From: Jeotgalicoccus saudimassiliensis
GTDB lineage: Bacteria > Bacillota > Bacilli > Staphylococcales > Salinicoccaceae
Direction: 5' to 3'
Length of the DNA stretch: 64,000 nucleotides
Assembly: GCF_000756715.1 (NCBI RefSeq)
Contig: NZ_CCSE01000001.1
Location: 682,001 to 746,000, forward strand
Every line of letters starts with the position of its first letter. The stretch's first letter is position 1. This document shows, one piece after another, positions 58,667 through 64,000 of this stretch. The notes beneath the pieces are model-generated. The model had not been told where the DNA came from, ran no database searches, and saw only the letters and a program-made list of their open reading frames with translations. Made by a program: the position numbers and the translations under genes.

Positions 58667-60918
58667 AAATGTTCTACTTATTTGTATCTGTTATAACCGG
58701 ATGTATAATTACTGTAAGCCCCGTTGCGGGCTTATTTTTTTATGCAATTTTACTGTACAGCGTTCATATAAAAAACGGAAGCCTGCCGTTTAAATGTCTG
58801 CTGACGCTTCTCGCTGTTTTGTCTGCAATGTATTACAAAGCACCGGATACACAGCTGGATGGCGGTCATCTGACTCACGTTGTTATCGAAGACTATAAAT
58901 ATTATACGGACAGCCTGCAGTACATTGTTTCAAGCAGCGGTAAAACCTATGAACTGTACGATGAGAGCGGTGAACACCGGCTTTTAATCGGCAGCGTGTG
59001 CTCCGGCAGCCTGCCTGTCACTGTGCCCGGCGAGCAGCGTAACTTTATTAAACAGGACGGGCAGGCAGCACTCAGAATAAACGGGGTTTCCGGGAGAATA
59101 TATTTAAGCAGTACTGATTTTCTGGACTGCCATCCGGGAACACTCAGTTTGTCACAGTATTTCTCTATCATCCGGTATCAGTATATGTCGAAAATGCTCG
59201 AATCAACGAAGCATGATTACAAATTTGATCTGCTGACGCTGTCAGTCGGCAATAAAAATTACATCAGTCCTGAATTTTTTGATGCTCTGCAGAAACTCGG
59301 AATATATCATCTTTATGTCATTTCCGGTACTCATGTCGCTTTCTTGAGTGCCGTCATATTTGGAGTACTTAAATTTTTAAGAGTACCGCTTAATTCAATT
59401 AAACTCGTCATTATTACGTCCCTGCTTGTGTTTCTCTTTTTAAACTTCCTGTCCCCAAGTGTACTGCGTGCTGTTTTTATGGGGGTGCTGCTGCTCATCT
59501 GCTCATTTTTTAAAAAGAAACCGTACCTTGCGATTATTTCATTGAGTGCACTCGTTCAGCTTGCAGTTAATCCGCACATCATCTTTCATGCCGGTTTCCA
59601 GCTGTCCTATATAACCACATATATTATACTGCTGACACGTCCGCTGTTTATACATTACAGCGCGCCAGTGCAGCTCATACTGGTTACAGTAATCAGCGAG
59701 CTGTCTACTCTCGTCATCGTGCTGATTCATTTTAACGAGATCAGCTTAAGCGGGCTGCTGCTCAATATTATTTTTATACCGTTCTTTTCGTTCATCATAT
59801 TTCCCGGTGTTATTATTTATAATCTGCTGCTGTTTTTAAATATGACATCTGTTGTGGATGGTTTTTATCATGTGCTGTTTGGGACGATGAAAGACTGCAT
59901 ATATTATATTTCAGAGACGTTTAAACACCGGCTTCCGGTTAAAAATCTGACGCCTGCAGCTGTCATTATACTGTTGGTACTGACTTATAGCATTATGGTA
60001 AACATACTCCTTTTGAATATTAAAAAGACGGGGCTTGCCATCGTTATATTTATTGCGGTCATAATGATCAGTCAAAAGACGTGGAACAATGACTATACAC
60101 TCACGATGACCGATGTCGGACAGGGAGATGCGTTTGTTATTCAGGATCATCAGAGTGGTAAGACGGTTCTTCTTGATACAGGCGGTAAATTTCAGCATAA
60201 AGAGCAGGGAATCAGTTTAAGCGATAAAACGCTGCTGCCGTATTTAAAAGAACAGGGGATTGATTTTATCGATGTAATGATTATCAGCCACCTGGATCTC
60301 GACCACAGCGGGGAAGTACTTCACATACTGGATAATATACAGACCGGCAGTATTGTCATGAATACTGAAGATGTAAAATTCGATGAGTGGGCGGTAAATC
60401 TAAAGGCATCAGACCGTGTGAAAATTCATAACAGTTCAGCGGCAGGCGATTTTACACTCGGAAATATGTATTTTGAAAACTTAACAGCTGATACTGCTGC
60501 TGACTCAAATGAACAGTCGGTGGTGCTTAAAGTGCATCTCGGTGAGTTCAGCGTACTGTTTACTGGAGATATCGGTCTCGTAACCGAGGAAAGTTTGGTT
60601 AAAAAATATAATCTGAAAAGCGATATTTTAAAAGTCGGCCATCACGGCAGTGATACGTCGAGCGGAGAGGAATTTATAAATGAAGTGGACGCGGATATCG
60701 CCTTAATATCAGCGGGTGTAAACAACCGGTATAACCATCCGCATGACACTGTAATTAAAACTTTAAGCGGGAGCAGAATTATCAGTACGAAAGAAAAAGG
60801 CATGGTGGAGTTTAGTATTAATCATGATACAATATGTATCCGTGCAAAATTAGATGCTGCTAATGATCAGTGTTTAAAAAAAGGCATAAAAAAAGAGCCG
60901 GATAACCGGCCCGATTAA
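58663..60918 (+). CDS. comEC: DNA internalization channel protein ComEC/Rec2
   Basis: Membrane channel for transforming DNA, 751 aa. An N-terminal helix pair is followed by an extracellular OB-like DUF4131 region. The central polytopic Competence domain holds YVISGTHVAFLSAV (about 222-235). The C-terminal metallo-beta-lactamase domain (TDVGQGDAFVI, ISHLDLDHSGE, KVGHHGSDTS) could degrade the non-transported strand. No frameshift or stop is seen, so the gene looks functional. Confidence 0.94.
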   Translation: MKMFYLFVSVITGCIITVSPVAGLFFYAILLYSVHIKNGSLPFKCLLTLLAVLSAMYYKAPDTQLDGGHLTHVVIEDYKYYTDSLQYIVSSSGKTYELYDESGEHRLLIGSVCSGSLPVTVPGEQRNFIKQDGQAALRINGVSGRIYLSSTDFLDCHPGTLSLSQYFSIIRYQYMSKMLESTKHDYKFDLLTLSVGNKNYISPEFFDALQKLGIYHLYVISGTHVAFLSAVIFGVLKFLRVPLNSIKLVIITSLLVFLFLNFLSPSVLRAVFMGVLLLICSFFKKKPYLAIISLSALVQLAVNPHIIFHAGFQLSYITTYIILLTRPLFIHYSAPVQLILVTVISELSTLVIVLIHFNEISLSGLLLNIIFIPFFSFIIFPGVIIYNLLLFLNMTSVVDGFYHVLFGTMKDCIYYISETFKHRLPVKNLTPAAVIILLVLTYSIMVNILLLNIKKTGLAIVIFIAVIMISQKTWNNDYTLTMTDVGQGDAFVIQDHQSGKTVLLDTGGKFQHKEQGISLSDKTLLPYLKEQGIDFIDVMIISHLDLDHSGEVLHILDNIQTGSIVMNTEDVKFDEWAVNLKASDRVKIHNSSAAGDFTLGNMYFENLTADTAADSNEQSVVLKVHLGEFSVLFTGDIGLVTEESLVKKYNLKSDILKVGHHGSDTSSGEEFINEVDADIALISAGVNNRYNHPHDTVIKTLSGSRIISTKEKGMVEFSINHDTICIRAKLDAANDQCLKKGIKKEPDNRPD
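60888..60910 (-). terminator. Terminator of yqzM inside the comEC 3' end
   Basis: GCCGG / CCGGC with a 4-nt loop. On the minus strand it is followed by TC and seven T residues (60888-60894). It lies within the last codons of comEC. On the plus strand there is no T-run, so it is not a comEC terminator. Confidence 0.6.
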
Positions 60919-60928
60919 TTATTATCGA

Positions 60929-61063
60929 TTATCCCGCTACGATAGCGAAGATTTGTGGAATGACATAAATTACAGTAAGTGCCACGAATCCAACTATGAA
61001 AGCAAGACCAGCGTCGATAACGTCATTGTTTTTTGACTGAACATTTTTCTCAAACTTATTCAT
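60929..61063 (-). CDS. yqzM: YqzM-family small membrane protein
   Basis: 44-aa protein from ATG 61063 to TAA 60929. The N-terminus MNKFEKNVQSKNNDVIDAG is nearly the family signature. A single membrane helix follows (about 19-41). A GGGGG ribosome site sits 8 bp upstream, and a TATACT -10 lies at 61091-61096 on the minus strand. YqzM is conserved beside comEC/holA in Bacillales; function unknown. Confidence 0.87.
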   Translation of the reverse strand: MNKFEKNVQSKNNDVIDAGLAFIVGFVALTVIYVIPQIFAIVAG

Positions 61064-61117
61064 GTAATTACCCCCTAAACACTTACTTACAGTATAGGCT
61101 AAATTTAATTAAAAAGC

Positions 61118-61123
61118 TATAAT
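61118..61123 (+). promoter_or_regulatory. Candidate -10 of holA
   Basis: TATAAT at 61118-61123, 29 bp before the holA start; poor -35. Confidence 0.4.
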
Positions 61124-61152
61124 AGATTTATAAACTTTAAGGAGCATTATTT

Positions 61153-62115
61153 ATGGAACTGCTGCAACTTCTGTATGGCACAAATATTATCCGCATAGAA
61201 GATAAAATTAAAAGTATCGCGAAAGAATACGTCGGCACGCTCGACGATTTTAACTATACAAAATTAAACTTTAAGGAAACTCCGGTTGAACAAATTATAG
61301 AAGAAGCACAGACACTGCCGTTTCTTGCTGACAAAAAAGTCATTGTCGTTGAAGAGGCTGTGCTGTTTACTGCTCAAAAGACCGGGTCGGCTGTAAATCA
61401 TAATATCGATCTGCTTATCGACTACATTACTAATAAGAGCGATGATACGCTGATTATCTTTGCAGTTATTTCAGAGAAACTGGACAAACGCAAAAAAATT
61501 ACGAAGCTGATTGCCGAACGGGGCAGACAGATTGAAATTAATGAAATGAACGAAAAAGAGCTGATGAATTACGTCCGTTCCGTGTTTGACAGAAACGATC
61601 TTGAAATTTCATCAGAAGCACTGGAGCTGCTCCTTGAAAAAACGAGTTATAAATACGAAGCGGTACATAACGAAGTGACAAAACTGGTGCTGTATGCTGA
61701 CGGTAATATTACGGTGGATGATGTCGAAAATGTCGTGAGTGTGTCACTGGAACAGAATGTTTTTCTGCTCACTGACTTTATATTAAAAAACGAAAAGCAG
61801 AAAGCTGTTAATCTGGCAAGAGAACTTATTCTTCAAAAAGAAGAGCCGATGAAGCTGCTTCACCTCGTGATCGGCCAGTTCAGACTGCTCTATCAGGTGA
61901 AAATTTTAAACGGGGAAGGGTATCAGGAGGACAATATCGCGCGTACGCTTAAAGTTCATCCGTACCGCGTGAAACTCGCTCAGAGACATACGAGAAAGTA
62001 TCCGCTCGATGTACTGCTCGAAAAAATGGTGATCTGCCGGGATATCGATTACAAGTTTAAATCGAGCTATCTCGACCGGGACGCGCTGTTTGAATTATTC
62101 ATTCTTGAAATATAA
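61153..62115 (+). CDS. holA: DNA polymerase III subunit delta
   Basis: Clamp-loader wrench subunit that opens the sliding clamp, 320 aa. N-terminal block LLQLLYGTNIIRIEDKI, the beta-contact region LPFLADKKVIVVEEA, and the C-terminal collar domain LHLVIGQFRLLYQVK / KYPLDVLLEKMVICRDIDYKFKSS (span about 277-312) are typical of Firmicutes HolA. AAGGAGC ribosome site. Convergent with rpsT through a shared terminator. Confidence 0.93.
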   Translation: MELLQLLYGTNIIRIEDKIKSIAKEYVGTLDDFNYTKLNFKETPVEQIIEEAQTLPFLADKKVIVVEEAVLFTAQKTGSAVNHNIDLLIDYITNKSDDTLIIFAVISEKLDKRKKITKLIAERGRQIEINEMNEKELMNYVRSVFDRNDLEISSEALELLLEKTSYKYEAVHNEVTKLVLYADGNITVDDVENVVSVSLEQNVFLLTDFILKNEKQKAVNLARELILQKEEPMKLLHLVIGQFRLLYQVKILNGEGYQEDNIARTLKVHPYRVKLAQRHTRKYPLDVLLEKMVICRDIDYKFKSSYLDRDALFELFILEI

Positions 62116-62124
62116 AAGACAAAA

Positions 62125-62156
62125 TAAAAAAACCTTCATAATGAAGGTTTTTTTAT
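62125..62156. terminator. Bidirectional terminator between holA and rpsT
   Basis: AACCTTCAT / ATGAAGGTT palindrome (62131-62139, 62141-62149) flanked by seven A residues on the left and seven T residues on the right. Confidence 0.9.
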
Positions 62157-62401
62157 TAGTTAGCCATTAATTTTGATTTCATACGGCTCGCTTTGTTAGC
62201 ATGAATGTGATTGCGTTTAGCAGCTTTGTCAACAAGTTTGACAGCTTTAGAAACTAATTCAGCTTTGTTCTCAGCGTTCTCACTCTTAGCAGTTTCAGCT
62301 TGTTTAACTGCAGTACGCATAGCGTTTTTCTGAGCGATATTAAGATTCTGAGCAGCTTCGTTAGTTTTTACACGTTTGATTGCTGATTTAATATTAGGCA
62401 T
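62156..62401 (-). CDS. rpsT: 30S ribosomal protein S20
   Basis: Primary 16S rRNA-binding protein, 81 aa, all-helical and lysine-rich. It starts MPNIKSAIKRVKTNEAA and ends with the RNHIHANKASRMKSKL block. ATG 62401 has a strong GGAGGTGA ribosome site, so the longer in-frame reading from 62479 is not the start. Monocistronic with its own promoter and terminator. A 16-bp palindrome lies in the leader. Confidence 0.96.
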   Translation of the reverse strand: MPNIKSAIKRVKTNEAAQNLNIAQKNAMRTAVKQAETAKSENAENKAELVSKAVKLVDKAAKRNHIHANKASRMKSKLMAN

Positions 62402-62418
62402 AATGTCACCTCCGACAT

Positions 62419-62434
62419 AAAGTTGTACAACTTT
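62419..62434 (-). promoter_or_regulatory. 16-bp palindrome in the rpsT leader
   Basis: AAAGTTGTACAACTTT, perfectly self-complementary, lies between the predicted transcription start (about 62444) and the ribosome site (62407-62412). In RNA it could form a 6-bp stem with GTAC loop. In DNA it could be an operator. Confidence 0.6.
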
Positions 62435-62450
62435 TATTGCAACAACAGAT

Positions 62451-62479
62451 ATTTTACCAAATCTAAACTTATTATGCAA
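62451..62479 (-). promoter_or_regulatory. Promoter of rpsT
   Basis: On the minus strand TTGCAT (62474-62479), 17-bp spacer, TAAAAT (62451-62456) with an extended TGG ahead of the -10. Confidence 0.7.
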
Positions 62480-62497
62480 TAATCAATCCGAAATGAA

Positions 62498-62526
62498 TTG
62501 AAGTTAGTGCCATGCATTGATATAAT
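62498..62526 (+). promoter_or_regulatory. Promoter of lepA
   Basis: TTGAAG (62498-62503), 17-bp spacer, TATAAT (62521-62526) with extended TGA, 37 bp before the lepA start. Confidence 0.7.
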
Positions 62527-62562
62527 TATAACATTGTAAACATGAAGAGAGTTGGATTTTAA

Positions 62563-64000
62563 ATGAACAATATGGAACGTTTGAAAAGACAGGAAAATAT
62601 AAGGAACTTCTCTATCATTGCTCATATAGATCACGGTAAGTCATCTTTGGCTGATAGGTTACTCGAAAACACACGCTCGGTTGAAGGCCGGGATATGAAA
62701 GCGCAGCTTTTGGATTCAATGGATATTGAAAGAGAACGCGGTATTACAATCAAGCTTAATGCTGTCCGTTTAAAGTATACGGCAAAAGACGGCGAGGAAT
62801 ATACTTTCCATCTTATCGATACGCCGGGACACGTCGACTTCACATATGAAGTATCGCGTTCGCTCGCGGCATGTGAAGGGGCTATACTCGTCGTTGATGC
62901 AGCGCAGGGTATCGAGGCGCAGACACTGGCTAACGTTTACCTTGCGCTCGATAACGACCTTGAGCTGATTCCGGTCGTAAACAAAATCGACCTGCCGGCA
63001 GCAGATCCGGACAGAGTTGCAGCAGAAGTTGAAGATGTTATCGGTCTGCCGCAGGAAGATGCGATCTACGCTTCTGCCAAGGCGAATATCGGTATTGAGG
63101 AAATACTCGAGCGAATCGTTCAGGAAGTTCCGGCACCGCAGGGTGACCCGGAGGCACCTTTAAAAGCGTTAATTTTTGACTCTGTATTCGACCCGTACCG
63201 CGGTGTTATTTCATCGATCAGAATTGTCGACGGCACTGTGAGAGCGGGAGATAAAATCCGTATGATGTCATCGGGCAAGGAATTCGAAGTTAACGAAGTC
63301 GGTATCAACACACCGAAACAGCTTGCTGTCGATGAACTGACTGTCGGCGATGTTGGATACATTTCGGCATCGATTAAAAAAGTCGGTGATTCACTTGTCG
63401 GTGATACGATTACAAGTGCCGAAAACCCTGCACCAAAACCGCTCCAGGGGTATAAGAAGATGAACCCGATGGTATTCTGCGGAATCTATCCAATCGATTC
63501 TTCAAAGTACAACGACCTGCGTGAAGCGCTTGAAAAGCTTGAACTGAACGACTCATCGCTTCAATATGAACCGGAGACATCACAGGCGTTAGGTTTCGGC
63601 TTCCGTACGGGATTCCTCGGCCTTCTGCACATGGAAATTGTTCAGGAGAGAATTGAGAGAGAATTCGGTATCGACCTGATTGCGACAGCACCGTCTGTTA
63701 TATACAGCGTCGACCTGACTGACGGCACTGAAGTCAGAGTGGATAACCCGGCACAGATGCCGGACCCGCAAAAAATCGACAAAATTCATGAGCCATACGT
63801 TAAAGCGCAGATTATGGTACCGAACGATTATGTCGGTGCAGTAATGGAACTCTGCCAGAAAAAACGCGGTAACTTTATGACGATGGATTATCTCGATGAT
63901 GTGCGTGTTAACATCATTTACGAAATTCCGTTATCGGAAATTGTGTTCGACTTCTTCGATCAGCTGAAGTCTCACACGAAAGGCTACGCATCGCTTGATT
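62563..64000 (+). CDS. lepA: Elongation factor 4 (LepA), 3' end outside window
   Basis: Translational GTPase implicated in initiation/30S assembly and back-translocation. 479 codons are present and the frame is open to the edge. G1 is AHIDHGKSS, switch I/G2 RERGITI, G3 DTPGHVDFT and G4 NKIDLP. The LepA-typical [14 protein letters not shown] region follows. The start ATG 62563 gives [17 protein letters not shown]; a second ATG three codons on (62572) is possible because the ribosome site (GAGAGTTGGA) is weak. Roughly the last fifth is missing. Confidence 0.95.
   Translation, partial: MNNMERLKRQENIRNFSIIAHIDHGKSSLADRLLENTRSVEGRDMKAQLLDSMDIERERGITIKLNAVRLKYTAKDGEEYTFHLIDTPGHVDFTYEVSRSLAACEGAILVVDAAQGIEAQTLANVYLALDNDLELIPVVNKIDLPAADPDRVAAEVEDVIGLPQEDAIYASAKANIGIEEILERIVQEVPAPQGDPEAPLKALIFDSVFDPYRGVISSIRIVDGTVRAGDKIRMMSSGKEFEVNEVGINTPKQLAVDELTVGDVGYISASIKKVGDSLVGDTITSAENPAPKPLQGYKKMNPMVFCGIYPIDSSKYNDLREALEKLELNDSSLQYEPETSQALGFGFRTGFLGLLHMEIVQERIEREFGIDLIATAPSVIYSVDLTDGTEVRVDNPAQMPDPQKIDKIHEPYVKAQIMVPNDYVGAVMELCQKKRGNFMTMDYLDDVRVNIIYEIPLSEIVFDFFDQLKSHTKGYASLD

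Noticed and set aside
60895-60918. Hairpin at the comEC end as plus-strand terminator
   Set aside because: The sequence after it on the plus strand is CCGATTAATT with no T-run. The T-run is on the minus strand, serving yqzM.

Overview
The window is a 64 kb piece of a low-to-mid GC (about 43-45% by eye) Firmicutes chromosome. Gene content, gene order and protein similarity point to the family Staphylococcaceae. The evidence is the cleavable L27 extension with its Prp protease, fused SecDF, the RelA-Dtd-LytH-HisS-AspS block, RarA/CymR/MnmA/RecD2, the YqeG-YqeH-AroE-YhbY-NadD-YqeK-RsfS-YqeM run and ComEA-EB-EC-HolA-RpsT-LepA. Several traits fit a genus outside Staphylococcus itself, such as Jeotgalicoccus or Salinicoccus: metNIQ beside mreCD, a ba3-type oxidase, and a Bacillus-type Fnr with a C-terminal cysteine cluster. 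The genus is an inference. Both ends of the window cut genes (metN at the left, lepA at the right). I saw no tRNA, rRNA, insertion sequence, prophage or CRISPR array.

Layout. 1-3.5 kb: methionine ABC importer metN-metI-metQ and a PLP aminotransferase. 3.5-6 kb: mreC-mreD, then a consensus promoter, the L21 leader, rplU-prp-rpmA. 6-17.4 kb: obgE, ruvAB, queA, a 16-unit tandem hairpin array, tgt, yajC, secDF, recJ, apt. 17.5-24.3 kb: relA, dtd, lytH-like amidase, a T-box leader, hisS-aspS. 24.3-28.5 kb: a TIGR02206/YwaF membrane protein, convergent ba3-type oxidase genes (subunit I, subunit II and a 54-aa small subunit), a divergent Fnr-type regulator and 6S RNA. 28.6-39.3 kb: a second repeat array, rarA, cymR, a UbiB/ABC1 kinase-like protein, aspartate kinase divergent from hom-thrC-thrB, a DUF2188 protein, a third hairpin array and an LLM flavin oxidoreductase. 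39.4-44.7 kb: cysteine desulfurase, mnmA, a TPR protein, recD2. 44.7-52.5 kb: T-box, alaS, ireB, ruvX, yrzB, mltG, trmR, udk, greA, mtnN and a 32-aa membrane peptide. 52.5-60.9 kb: the yqeG-to-yqeM operon and the comE competence operon. 60.9-64 kb: yqzM, holA, rpsT, lepA.

Most genes are housekeeping: translation and tRNA modification, DNA repair, secretion, cell shape and wall, stringent response, amino-acid supply. Control elements can be read directly: T-boxes on hisS-aspS and alaS, the L21 leader, an Fnr-type palindrome between the oxidase genes and fnr, a ComK-type AT-box before comEA, and many intrinsic terminators.

The most unusual signal is not a protein. Three intergenic tandem arrays have unrelated sequences but share one architecture: a repeat period of 41 bp (41-42 bp in one) with one hairpin per unit. 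They lie between queA and tgt (16 hairpins), between 6S RNA and rarA (about 6), and after the DUF2188 gene (9). I could not link them to a known element.
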